NCBI GenBank assembly: GCA_029204225.1
Contig: CM055112.1
Location: 29,414,703 to 29,478,702 of the forward strand
DNA length: 64,000 nucleotides
Source: Diphasiastrum complanatum
Lineage: Eukaryota; Streptophyta; Lycopodiopsida; Lycopodiales; Lycopodiaceae
Reading direction: 5' to 3'
Below, one piece after another: positions 1 to 10,834 of the stretch (its first letter is position 1; each line of letters starts with the position of its first letter). The notes beneath the pieces are model-generated. The model worked only from the letters and a program-made list of their open reading frames with translations, did no database searches and had not been told where the DNA came from. Made by a program: the position numbers and the translations under genes.

Positions 1-360
1 AGGCTGTCCAGTCTCGAGGCAGAAGAGAAGCCCTCCTTTTCGCTCATCCTTCGATCCATCCATCGACCGATCGATCGATCGTCGTCTCCACCATCACTCT
101 TCTTCTCTCGCTCATTCAGGCAGTACGCTCCTGTAAATTAGCGGATAAAGCACAATTCATTCATTCAGCAGCAGCAGCAGCATCGGCAGGAATAGGAAGG
201 ATGTGAAAACAAATCTTCTGTACATTTTTTGTTGCTTCTTTTAGCTGTTGTGGTGCGATCCGGTGATTTGTGAAAGCTGTGCGTAAAGTGTCTTTGAGCG
301 GGCATTCTCATCCCGTTTTGTGCCAGCCGATTTTTTTGGTCAGATTAAGGAACAGTTCCT
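1..360 (+). promoter_or_regulatory. Probable 5' leader region of the SERF-like gene
   Basis: This stretch has the look of a plant 5' untranslated exon: pyrimidine-rich, with a CGAT-rich run at about 58-85 and CAG/CAT trinucleotides at about 168-183. It lies upstream of the SERF-like coding exons on the same strand. No long reading frame is present. I infer the role from position and composition only; the transcription start and the first donor site cannot be fixed by eye. Confidence 0.35.
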
Positions 361-394
361 CGGTATTTTATTTTAGGTATTGCGGATCTTTGTA

Positions 395-808
395 GGCTCA
401 TAGTCAGAGATTGAAAGTTTTTGGGCATTGATGTGATATATTTTGTGAGATTTTTGTTGCAGCCGCAAATGGCTTGTGATGATGATAATGCCAGCGCTTG
501 TTTCTTTCTTTTGGTTCATGCGCTTTGATGGAGGGTGACGTAGTTGCAATGTTGTTTGGTCATGTTTCATCATCTTTTTTAGTGACAGCTGCTTTCGGTC
601 ACACTTAGGTCTCTGGGTATCGTAGTTATGGCGCTCATAATCAGAGATTGAAAGTTTTTCGCGATTGATTGGATATATTCTGTGAAATTCATCTTGCAGC
701 CGCAAATGGCTGTGATGATTATAATTCCAGCACTTGTTTCTTTATATTATTTTGGTACATGCGCTTTGATGCAGGGTGACATAGCAGCGGTGTTGTCTTA
801 TCATGTTT
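395..808 (+). repeat. Imperfect direct duplication of about 175 bp
   Basis: Two diverged copies lie in tandem, about 395-567 and about 633-808. Both contain TCAGAGATTGAAAGTTTTT, then GCAGCCGCAAATGGC, then GCGCTTTGATG, and end near CATGTTT. They lie between the presumed leader and the coding exons of the SERF-like gene, so they are probably intronic or untranslated. Small ORFs here on either strand do not resemble proteins I know. Confidence 0.7.
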
Positions 809-1524
809 TGGAGTCGTTTTCACTGTTTTGTGAGATACCGTTTTGTAGTACAAATTTCATTGATCATTGACTTTGTCATATCCTTGATGTTGTACTCAGC
901 GCTTTTTTTCAGTATTGTTGGAGATTTTGCGGTTTATCATACCTATTTTTGAACTTATTCCCACCAAGATGCTAAATTTATGGAAGCAGGGATGTATTTT
1001 ACTTGTTTCTTTATTTTTGGGGATCATCGGTTTTCAGCCTAATGTGGTTGCTTCCTCTTCTTGCATATTCTTCGTCGTTACACCCATGTTCTGTGTCACT
1101 GCTTGATTGCAAAGATGCAAGCAGCGTTAATGGTTGAAATTTGAATTGTTTTGCTTCAGGTCTTGGAACTTGGACTGGAGGCGCCGATTTCCCTTTCCCA
1201 TTGTTCAACATGACACATATCCTAACTTTTTGCTTAACGAACATACTTGATACTTTCTGGAGCTGCTCTCTGTATTTAATATTTAGTTGGGGTCTTTTGG
1301 GCACCTCATTTTACAAGGATTATATCACAAGGTAGTGGGAAGTTACTCAATGACGGGGTAGTATTGATGCTCGGTGAATTGTAGTGCTTTGTACGGAACT
1401 TTCCTTATTGTAAGCTGGACAATAAACATGTATGTGCAAATCCAGGCTACCATAGGTCTTAAGTGGCAATCGTTCCCTGATATCATTGTAAGTTAAGAAG
1501 TTTGTTATCCTTCACTGGAACTAA

Positions 1525-3279
1525 CGTGGAAGTCAGCGAGAACGTGACCGAGAACGTGCCCAAGCACGGGGCCCAAAGAACTCGAAAGGTGGCAAGGAAG
1601 ACCTTACTCCAGAACAAAGGCGAGAGCGGTGAGCACACAATGCTCATTGCACATTGCATCCCATCTTTTTATAATTCTCATTTGACTGACATGTGAAGTT
1701 GTGATAGTTGGAGTCTCAGTACATGCAGATGGTTACTACATTGGTACTTTTTCACATGACTTTCAGATGCCCCAAATTTTTAGTAGATAATTGACAATTT
1801 CAGTGTCATAATTATTGCCGTGGGTCCTGGGAACCGTGGAAGAAACCGTACCACGGTTCCCAGAACCGTGGGTCCTGGGAACCGTGGAAGAAACCGTACC
1901 ACGGTTCATTGAACCGTGGTACGGTTCCAATATTCAATTGATTAATTACCAAATTATTACAGACACAGATTTGGACCTGATCTGGACACAGATTTGGACC
2001 TGATCCACACAGTAATTAATTATTTAATTACTTCCACGGTTACGGTTCCTGCATAAAAGTTCTGAGAACCATACGGTTCACTGTACGGTTCTCAGAACCG
2101 TACTGAACCGTTAACGGTTCATTAATTCTATGGATGGGATGTATGAAATAATTTGCAACATGGTGGAGTCTGGACATTATAACACCTATCTGGATTTGAG
2201 TTCTTGAGGCATTATCATTATTGAACTTGAGTGTGCAATAACATGCTATCTATTTAGCTACTCTGGAAGTTCACACTAACCCTACTCCTAAATACATACC
2301 AAAGTAAAGACATCGATTATTTTAGATATGAAAATGTAGTTTATCCAGCACAAGTAAAGGCAGCCTTAGTGATAAAAAAGATCCCAATACTTACTCTTGC
2401 CAAATGGTGCTAGAATAAAAAGTTTTCAGTATTAGCAGCTAGCTTCTTTCCTTCCAGTAATTCAGTGTAGCAGGTATAAACTAGTCTACTGCTGCTTGTG
2501 TCACCTGATAGAAAAATCATAGGTATTGGACTTTCTGAGGAAGTCATTCAGAGAATTTTCCTCTAATCTATTTCATAACAAACTATTACCCATGGTATCT
2601 TTTTTTCCTTACTGTGGTACAACTTTGAATTTGATTCTTGTTGCATTTTTTAGTACAGTGGGTGATGTTTGCAATTTCTTTTTGCTTTTCTAACTTTACG
2701 CTTTAATTGACAAAAAAGCTTTTGTGGCATTTGATATCAAGCATCAAGTGTATGGGTCGAGTATATGTGTAGTATTTTTTTTGTAAGGGTTTGAGAAAAG
2801 AACTTTCTGCTATATACTTTATTCCTTATGCTTTAATGAGGAAATAGGAACTTCATCTGATTGACTTGGCTCTTTGGTGCCAGCCTCGTATTGGGCTGAG
2901 CCATCCCTTCACCTCCAGAGGTTCAGAAATTTGTCACGTTGTTCAAGACATAAATATACGACAGCTTTATGTGGGCCTATCTTATGTGTGCATATTATGG
3001 ATGTAACCCGCACCTACTTTGTGTTGATGACGTGAATAGGGATGCAAGGATATGCATGATGGAGTTGATTGTCTGATACTTACAATGGACTCCATCGAGT
3101 CGAAGATTGCATGCATCTTTTTGGTTATGCTCAAGTACTACCTTTGACGTATCATTAATATATTTTTTGCTTCTGTGTTCTTTTTCACATGCAGGGATGC
3201 AAAAGCACTTCAAGAAAAGCAAGCAAAGAAAGCAGCAGGGGGAGGGGATGCTAACACATCTACCTCTACCAAAAAATGA
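1525..3279 (+). CDS. SERF/4F5-family small basic protein, two coding exons
   Basis: Joining 1525-1628 to 3195-3279 gives about 63 codons with the order expected of the SERF (small EDRK-rich factor) family: an RGSQRERDRERAQAR start, a Lys/Gly-rich linker, LTPEQRRERDAKALQEKQAKKAA, then a Gly/Ser/Thr-rich tail ending TKK and TGA at 3277-3279. SERF proteins are small, charged and disordered; they bind nucleic acid and animal members promote amyloid aggregation, while the plant role is little known. The intron 1629-3194 has a GTGAGC donor and a TGCAG acceptor, and phase is kept. The family's Met-Thr start is not contiguous: the codon before RGSQ is TAA (1522-1524), so the start must be spliced in from upstream (for example to the AG at 1535-1536) or has been lost. 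No other frame explains this conserved block. Confidence 0.82.
1818..2122. repeat. Palindromic GAACCGT tandem repeat, MITE-like, in the SERF intron
   Basis: A 48-bp unit starting CCGTGGGTCCTGGGAACC occurs twice (1818 and 1866). A second repeat, ACACAGATTTGGACCTGATC, recurs 23 bp apart (1963 and 1986). The right half (2030-2122) carries the same GAACCGT/ACGGTTC motifs in inverted order, so the block can fold on itself around an AT-rich centre. It is wholly inside the SERF intron. The terminal sequences are only loosely complementary and no target duplication is clear, so a MITE is inferred rather than shown. Confidence 0.65.
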
Positions 3280-3588
3280 CAACTCCATCTGAGCTTAGGG
3301 CCTGGGAATGTGGCATTGAGTGGCATGTTGGATTACATCCTTATGATCATGGGTTGAAGTCATTGTGATAAATTTTAGAATTTGCTTCTAGCTGTGCAAC
3401 ACAATGTTTGTAATTTAATGTCTCTTACAAGAATCTTGAACGGTTGTAAAAGCTGTATTTTGTTTTAAAAAAGCATCTAGTCTGACTTTAGGATTTGTTT
3501 AGAGAGGTTGTATGACAGCAATCAGGGACTAGGTTGATTACAAAGCTTACTACAATGCGACTATTGTTATTGAATGCATTTATTTGGG

Positions 3589-3629
3589 TTAACCCAAACC
3601 TTTTATTTACCTAAAAAGGTTTGGGTTAA
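3589..3629. repeat. Perfect 16-bp inverted repeat hairpin
   Basis: TTAACCCAAACCTTTT at 3589-3604 is matched by its exact reverse complement at 3614-3629 across a 9-base loop. It lies about 310 bp downstream of the SERF stop codon. It could be a small MITE end or a transcript hairpin; nothing else nearby decides between them. Confidence 0.7.
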
Positions 3630-5771
3630 GAGCTTAATGGTATTATTGAGATTTATCAAGACCTCTAAACGTTTCATCCAATGTTTTGTGGTTTGTAATA
3701 AAATAGCACTTTTTTTGTTGCATGCTTGTGTATGAAATACCCCCCCTTCCAATAGGGAAGTCAAGTTTGGATGCTAAATATGATGATACTTTTCCAACTA
3801 ATAAAACCCAGTGAACACCATAGCTTTTAATAGCTCGAGTATATCTCTTTAAGAGAGATCCAGAAAATGGAGCTTTACAAACAACTTAATATATGAAAAA
3901 CAATCAACTAACTAATGAGAGTCTTTAGGTCCTTTATATAACAGTCTAGAAACTTCTAGAAAAGGCGAAAGGAGAAGGGAGATGAGAATTTCAAATATGC
4001 CTGCTACTGTAGTGCATCCCTTATTAGGTCCTAATAAGAGTTAATGTTGTCAACATAATGGGTGGGTCTAGAGATAAAAATGGTGCCTTACATAGCTAAT
4101 TGCAACTCATATTTTACAAAGATGCATGGAATCATGTATATGAAAAACATTCCCCTTAAGGTGGGTTAACTGAAAGAAGATACTGAATGTAACTATTGGA
4201 TAGCTGCCTTTGTGGTTCATAGCACAAGTGACTATTTGTCCTTTTTGTAATTATTGCTAGTTTTAAACATTTGTTCATAACGTTTGTTAATTTTCATGGC
4301 TTCGCCGTTTGGGTATGTATCCTACTTAGAGACACGCCAAAGAGGACGGTTGGATTGTGAAGTATTAGTTCACATGTCAATTCTACCACGCCCAAATGCC
4401 TTTTTACTTGGTGCTTGCCATGTTCCAATATATGATTATGAGCTCTCACTAGATTCTTGGAGCCACTTTTAGGGCTTACCAAAATGCTAGAATGGAAAGT
4501 TAGTATTCTACGTGTGTTACATCTCCAATGTTTAGCCACTCTAGTAAAAAGTGCTTAACAACTCTAATTAGTGTTAATCTAATCAAATTGTGTTTTCAAA
4601 AACATTGCATTCCTTACACATTCGAGACTAAGATGATCAAGAGTTGAAAAGTGAGCACCATTCACCATTATTAGATTTGAAAAACAAGAATGATCGAATG
4701 CAAATTGCAAAGAATGTTTTGGGATTCTCATTCTTGAGAGAAAAGAGTGGATTTAGTAGGTAAAAAGGGAAAAAACAACAAACAAAAGCAATCAGTGTGC
4801 AAGAATATACATGACCTTTTTTCAAAAGGAGAAGATAAGGATATATGCATTCAAGTAAGCTCTTGAATATGTCTTTATTGTAGCTTTGTTAAAGTATTAT
4901 TTGAGTTGTCTCTAGTATATATGCCTTTGTTTGTTAGTATTGAATCGATATTGATGAACAGTCAAAATTATTATATTAAATCTAAAATTGTCGTCATTGA
5001 TTGAGCTAGAAAAGATTTTTAATAAAATTGCTCTAGGGGAGCATGTGATTTGTTAAGAATAAGTAGGGAAGTCCATACAAAATCTGCAGAAATACATGCA
5101 AGTTCAAGACATTTGCGACACTACACAAAGTCAATCAAATAAGTCAAGGAATGTCAAAGAGTCATCACTCGTGAGAGTCAAATGCTTCGATAGTTCACAA
5201 TCCTTTGACAGTCGACAGTCAACACTATTAACTTGACAGCCTTCAGAAGATGTTCGAACCTAACGACTACCCTTCATGTCTCAAGGACTATCGTGAATAC
5301 TATCGAACGGGGCTTCACGCCTGATTCAATGTACGATAAACCTAAACATGTAATAGAGTAACTAATGTATTTGCTGAGATGCCTAGCACTATCGTTTTAA
5401 ACTCTAAACTGTTCTTCTAGGCTTGTATACTAAGTAGATTTCCTTACAACAATCTCATGTACTGTTTTCAAATCATTGTATAATGTGAATGATTATTGTT
5501 GCTTCTACTTTTGTGTGAATTGAATACTCCTTATTCTCCTTGTGTGTATTATTGACTGAATCAAAGTGTAGAATCATGGTTGTTCTTGACGCCTTCAAAT
5601 TTTGTAACTAGAGTTGTCTAGGACACCTACTGACGACTCAATTAATTGATTGGTTTTGTTGTGACAGATGATTCACGGTGCTCTTCTTTTATTAGTCTTT
5701 AGTAGCGCTAATTTAATATGACAGTCTGATAGTGTGTCATAACATTTTTAGTTATTTTCTTTTTTTGACAC
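3630..5771. other. Intergenic stretch with no recognised gene
   Basis: AT-rich sequence with only short chance ORFs. Near 5032-5052 the purine run CTAGGGGAGCA is followed by TGTGATTTGTTAAG, which could be a polypurine tract and LTR start belonging to the copia remnant that follows, but I found no matching second LTR. I see nothing else to annotate. Confidence 0.4.
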
Positions 5772-6960
5772 ATGGAGCAATTGTCTTCTAAAATCCGACT
5801 CATCGAGCAATTCAATGGCGACGGCTTTTACATGCGAAAGTATCGCATGAAGATGATATCATTGGCGAAAGATTTATGGGATGTGGTGGATGATGTTCAA
5901 TGCTTCCACAACAAGATGTTGATCTTAGAGCCAAATGGAAATCCAAAGATGGCAAAGCTCTCGCATTGGTATCCATGAATCTCAAGGATTCACAAATATC
6001 TCATATAAGTAATAACGAAACATTTAAGCAAGTTTGGAAAACACTCGTCAGTATGTATGAGATCCAAGATGTTACCACTCATCTACTCTTGTGAAAAAAA
6101 ATCTTTTCTTACAAAATGTCAGAATTGACTTCTATAAGTGACCATGTTAATCACGTTAGTTGATTGATCAACTTGTTGTAGTCGGATCACCCATTGTCGA
6201 CAGTGATGTTGTCATGAATTTTTTAGAAAGTCTTCCTACTTCCTACATCTGGTCATGTTGATCTCTACACTGCCTGATTTAAATATGCAAAAGATCACTT
6301 CAATTCTTCTTCAAGAAGAACTTCGAAGGAAGTCAAATAATGTTTCTATGCCAGACAAATCGGTCGCACTATATTCGAGAAGAAGCAACACTTGAAGAAG
6401 GGTGTTGTCAATACTTTTCAAAGTCAGATACTCAACATCCATCACAGTAGGAAAAGTCAAAACATCAACATGCCAGAATCTTCTACAAGTATTGCAAGAA
6501 GAAAGGACATGATATAAAGGACTACAAAATCTTTGCGAACAAGAACCAACATTTTAACAATAGTCACTGATGCTTCTGAAGACAAATCCAACCCAAATTT
6601 GTTTATAGCCGAATCGAACAACGATTCAAATTATAGATGTTGGTATCTCAACTAATGTGCGACACAGCCTATGACATCTCAATGAGACTGACAACATGAC
6701 AATAGCATTCATTCTGGAAACTGTAGCTCTCAAATACAAAGGAACAGTCACCATCAGATTCGATGATGGTTCATCTCAACTTATCAAAAATATTTTATAT
6801 GTTCCAACTTTGACCAAGAACTTATTATCTATCAATGGAATTATTGATCAAGGCTATAATATCATATTAAATGCAAATCAATGTCTTATATGAGATAGGA
6901 CTCGAATGTTCTAGTTAAAGGTTATAGAGATGGTCATCTCTATACATTAAGTCATGAATG
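5772..6960 (+). pseudogene. Degenerate Ty1/copia gag-protease fragment
   Basis: The first frame starts MEQLSSKIRLIEQFNGDG and reads into a copia gag domain (RMKMISLAKDLWDVVD). After several frameshifts there is a damaged zinc knuckle near 6484-6530 (YKYCKKKGHDIKDY), in which the first and last Cys of the CCHC box are Tyr. The protease DSGAS motif near 6650 is also broken by a stop. The protease C-terminus follows (ILYVPTLTKNLLS). Nothing of integrase or reverse transcriptase is attached. The knuckle and protease resemble the minus-strand copy at 35.1-35.8 kb, so they are probably one family. A dead gene fragment. Confidence 0.8.
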
Positions 6961-6967
6961 TGCACTT

Positions 6968-8171
6968 GTTGGAAACGATTGAGACACACACAGGGTGGTC
7001 TGATAGGCCGCAACGGAAGAAGGCCGTCACCCCAACAAAGAAAATACGATGAACAGTGTGAAAACTGATAATGTAAGGATCTTGGATAACTTAAAGTATG
7101 GAATGATAGAGCAGTTTTGACATGTGATGAACGTCAGTATAGGTGTAACAGACAACCATAAAAAGGGAATGCGAAACGATTAGACGTCTGAGACAACCGT
7201 GCACTTCTCTGATACTGATCTGAACATAAAGAAATGTGAAACAATTAGGCGTCTATGACAGCCATACATCTCTTCATTACTGAAGTACTTGTGATAGTAA
7301 CGAAAAGAGTTAATAAACAAACATTCAACACGAATGCAATGAGATAGAGCAATAGCGATTCTACATATTCAATGTTGTAATAACAACTATCAAATCACAA
7401 GACAATCGTGTGATCCTACTTACAGAATAGTTCAATTGCTATAGTTTTGAATACTTTTTACTCTCTCTATATGATCTCTAACTCTGAGGAGTCAGATATT
7501 GTAAAGACCAGTTTTGGTCGTTTTTATCCCTATCGTGGATACTGATCGATTCTTTGATTTAGATCTCTCATTTGCTTATATAGTTGTTGGATTATCTTAT
7601 GTTATTCTAATTACAGAGATCAAAAGGTCATTAACAATTCTAGTATTGATCCGTAGATCAGTTATTACAATGGAGCGTAAAGATATAGACAATCGCAATC
7701 TCCTTCACATGTATCCGCATGAGCGTGATATTGCGGTGCGGTCGTAACCGCCTGCAGACTGCAAGCGTTGACTTGGCGGTTTTCTTTGGTCAGTTTTATT
7801 CGTAAGCTGCCGTCGTATGTTGACCGCAGGTACGGTGCCTTGGGCGGTTGGTAGTTTCTTGCGGTATCCAGTGTAACTTTGCAGTATGTCGCATTCCTCG
7901 CATTCTTCGGAAATATGTCGCATTTCTCGGATGCCCGAAATGGCTCGAAATCCTGAGTAGAACACCTTTGTTGCATTTATCACAAATACCTTTTGTGCTC
8001 AGAATGCTTGAAAAGCTAAGTAGAAGACTTTGTTGGGTTTTGAAGATTGCAAATAAAAATGCGAACTGTGCGACAATCAGTTCATTTCTGCAGACTGCTG
8101 CTTCTGAGAATGATTTACATGAGTAAATTGGAGGGCAGTTAGGATGAGTAGGAGTAAGATTAATTCCAACA
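6968..8171 (-). repeat. Minus-oriented LTR-like segment with polypurine tract
   Basis: Read on the minus strand, an LTR-like sequence begins at 8171 with TGTTGGAATTAATCTTAC and is preceded by a polypurine tract (complement of CACTCCCCCTTTGTAG, 8170-8185). About 140 bp (8031-8171) match in inverted orientation the LTR that starts at 10069. The inner end is uncertain; TGTTGGAAAC at about 6968 is a candidate. Two diverged copies of a roughly 60-bp motif (GAAACRATTAGRCGTCT) lie at about 7171 and 7236. No gene is seen within. Confidence 0.5.
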
Positions 8172-8894
8172 CTCCCCCTTTGTAGTGGGTTTCTTTCCTA
8201 GCCTATCCTCAACCCAAGATCCAAACAATCTAGCATCAAGGAGATGAAGTTAGTTGTCACGCGTAAGCTCATTCCCATGAGAGTGATAGCATATCTCAGA
8301 TTTCAGCATGAATGGAAGATCCACATCTAACTCTAACATCCATTAACCCCAAGCATTAACACTACTCCATTAACCCTACAATCCACAATGAAGATAGCTT
8401 ACTCTTTCTCTCTCTTCCTTTTTCTCTCACAAAAAATATGATAAATCCCAATATTCAGATCTAACAACTAGCAAACACAACAAAAGTATGAGAGATGGAG
8501 AAAAAGAGATAGGAAGGACATTCACAAATCCATTCCATAAGAGAACCAATATGCTTGTATTGAAATGAGGATATGAACATGATTTCGAAACTTAAGTTTG
8601 GCACTATTTATAGTAGAGAGGAGGACCTTGGCCTCAAAATCCTATTGGCCCACTTCTACTTCCCTAACTATAAATATTTAACAAAGAGTGAGAACCCATT
8701 CAATAATTGGAGGGAACCAATTTGAATTTGAATTTGAACCAATTTTGGTGGGAGACCCAGCTTTATTCACTAACTTGACATTTAGGCCTGCGACATTAAA
8801 AGTCCCGCAAAAAGGTCTAAAGTCCTTTTATTGACTTCCTAACTAATCAAATAACTATGTGATCATTGGGTTGGACTTACACACACAGGGTGCC
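8172..8894. other. Unassigned stretch between LTR arms
   Basis: No coding sequence that I recognise. The first bases are the minus-strand polypurine tract, so this may be internal sequence of a minus element that has lost its coding part. A CT-rich patch lies at about 8403-8436. Confidence 0.35.
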
Positions 8895-9230
8895 TGTTGG
8901 ATTTATCTCATTTACTCTCCTAAATCCCATGTTAATCTGCCTCCATTCATGCTGCTGCATTTTTACTCATGTTTCGCGACGAATTATCTTTCTGATGTTT
9001 TGTTGCTTAATGTTTGGCTACATAATCAAATCAACCATGATTTCTATCACTAACGTTCTGTTCGTGTCTGATAGGCGTAGTCAAGCTTAAGGAAAGAGTA
9101 AGATAGCTCATTCTGCTGCGCACGAACACTTTCCGTTTGAGTTCATTTCTTTTTCGTGTTTCGAGTTCGCTTCTTTTCGTGTTCATTTCTTTTCGAGCTA
9201 TTTCTCACACTCACTCACCCTCTTTCTCCA
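8895..9230 (+). repeat. Plus-oriented copia LTR arm (TGTTGGATTTAT type)
   Basis: It starts TGTTGGATTTATC and shares CTAAATYCCATKTTAATCTG and CTGCCTCCATTCATG with the 3' LTR at 30285, so both belong to one LTR family. Its later part, from a TTTCGCGAC motif through GTGATTTCTATCACTAA-like sequence, recurs in inverted orientation at 10560-10810. Boundaries are approximate. Confidence 0.6.
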
Positions 9231-9388
9231 ACATGCCAAATCCCTCTCACTTATTAACTAGGTTTAGGATTGCCTCAGTATCCGCAGACCCTCCAACAGT
9301 TTCCCCCACCAAAATTGGTGGCGGTCCTACGACACCTGTGAGATGCAGTTACTGTGGGCTTTTATTTGCATCATGTCGTCTGATAATC

Positions 9389-10056
9389 GGATCAGTATGT
9401 ATTTTATGAGCTGCACTCGACCTGATCTCGCATATACGGTAAGCACACTGTCACAATACATGTCCAATCCAAGTTTACAACATTGGAAGGCTCTAGAAAG
9501 AGTATTGAAGTACATTCAAGCTAGAGAGCACTATGCTTTATGCTATAATGGAAATTCAGAAGTTGCACTCAATTAGTCACCTATTTAGATTCTGACTGGG
9601 CAAGAGACGTTGACACCAGAAAGTCCACATCTGGTCACATTTGTTTCCTTGCAAGAGGACCCATCTCATGGAACAATAGAAAGCAGAAATGCATTTCTTT
9701 ATCTTCTACGGAATCTGAATATACTGCAGCTACATCAACAGTGAAGGAGATTATTTGGCTAAGAAGGTTACTACAGAATCTGCAATTTCCACAGATCAGT
9801 CCGACTATACTCCAGTGCGACAATCAAAGCTGTATAGCTCTATCTCTGAACCCACACACTCATTTTAGAACTAAACACATAGAAGTTCAGTTTCATTTTC
9901 TTAGCGAGAAATTTTAGAATAAAGAAGTTGTACTAAGTTATTGTCATACATACAGTAGGTTGGTTGACATTTTGACAAAACCTTTGTCAAGAGAAAAATA
10001 TGCTAGTTTAGTAGGTATGTTAAATCTCAATTCAGATTCAGATTCAAAGTAGTAAG
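9389..10056 (+). pseudogene. Copia reverse transcriptase tail and RNase H fragment
   Basis: The frame reads CTRPDLAYTVSTLSQYMSNP, the usual end of the copia reverse transcriptase, followed after a stop and frameshift near 9574 by a copia RNase H: a DSDWA motif, RKSTSGH, SLSSTESEY, CDNQSCIAL and RTKHIEVQFHF. The C-terminus (ILTKPLSREKY) ends shortly before the LTR at 10069. Upstream, 9230-9330 looks like leader plus a few gag codons, so a large internal deletion has removed gag, integrase and most of the reverse transcriptase. Non-functional. Confidence 0.82.
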
Positions 10057-10068
10057 CTGAAGATGAAG

Positions 10069-10520
10069 TGTTGGAGTTAATCTTAATCCTACTCACTCTA
10101 ATGGCCCTCTAATTCACTCAAGGAAGTCACTCACTTACAAACAGTCTGCAGAAATGAACTGTTTCTCGCACAATTTGCAGTTTTACATGCAATCTTCAAC
10201 AGGTTAGGAACGGAACACAAGGCACCGCAAGAGCATCGCTTGCGGTCACATGTGGTTGCAACTTACGAAGGGGACGCACAAAAAGGGCACCACAAGAGCA
10301 TCACTTGCGGTCACATGCGGTTGCAACTTACAAAGGGGACGGACTACCAAGGCACCATAAGAGCATCGCTTGTGGCCACATGCGGTTGCAACTCACAAAG
10401 GGGACGAACCATAAGATACCGCAAGTACGTCGCTCTCGGTCACCTATGAAGAAAATTCTACAGATCTACACGTATAGAACCTGTCTACATTTTCACGCTC
10501 CTGTGAATAACCGTTCTGTT
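10069..10520 (+). repeat. 3' LTR of the deleted copia element
   Basis: The LTR begins TGTTGGAGTTAATCTTAATCC directly after the RNase H fragment. Its first 135 bp match 8031-8171 in inverted orientation. Its right end is not fixed. It contains the 65-bp tandem array described separately. Confidence 0.6.
10221..10450 (+). repeat. 65-bp tandem repeat inside an LTR, about 3.5 copies
   Basis: Units start at 10221, 10286, 10351 and (partial) 10415, each with GGCACC, then AAGAGCATC, CTTGCGGTCACATG and CAAAGGGGACG. The copies differ by scattered substitutions. Position early in the LTR suggests U3, where tandem repeats often carry enhancer sites; that role is inferred. Confidence 0.85.
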
Positions 10521-10559
10521 GATTAAATACAAAACTATTAATGACCTTGTAATTGTAAT

Positions 10560-10810
10560 TGTTGGAAAGAGAGGGGAAGAATTTATGACGAACACGAACA
10601 AGAAATGAACGGGAAACGAACTCGAACAGAAAATGTACATGCGCAGCAAAATGAACTATATGACTCTCTCTGTAAACATGATTACGCCTATCGGAATGAC
10701 AGAACTTTAGTGATAGAAATCACGGTCATTCTAGATTACATAGCCAAACATTAATAGATGAAGCGCCAGAAGAATAATTTGTCGCGAATAGCAAGACAAA
10801 TTATATGTCG
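10560..10810 (-). repeat. Minus-oriented LTR arm, inverted match to 8955-9230
   Basis: The reverse complement shares with 8955-9230 the TAATGTTTGGCTA block, GTGATTTCTATCACTAA, GATAGGCGTA and CTGCTGCGCA. It also contains repeated TCGCGAAT motifs at 10784-10824, including an inverted TTCGCGAA-type dyad. It is a fragment of the same LTR family in the opposite direction. Confidence 0.6.
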
Positions 10811-10834
10811 CGAATGATTCGCGAAGAGCTAGAC

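Noticed and set aside
1011-1304. 97-codon minus-strand frame in the SERF upstream region
   Set aside because: No motif, no splice support, and it opposes the gene direction; probably chance.
7665-8126. Overlapping frames of about 90-100 codons in the minus LTR
   Set aside because: They overlap one another on both strands within LTR sequence and have no known motif.
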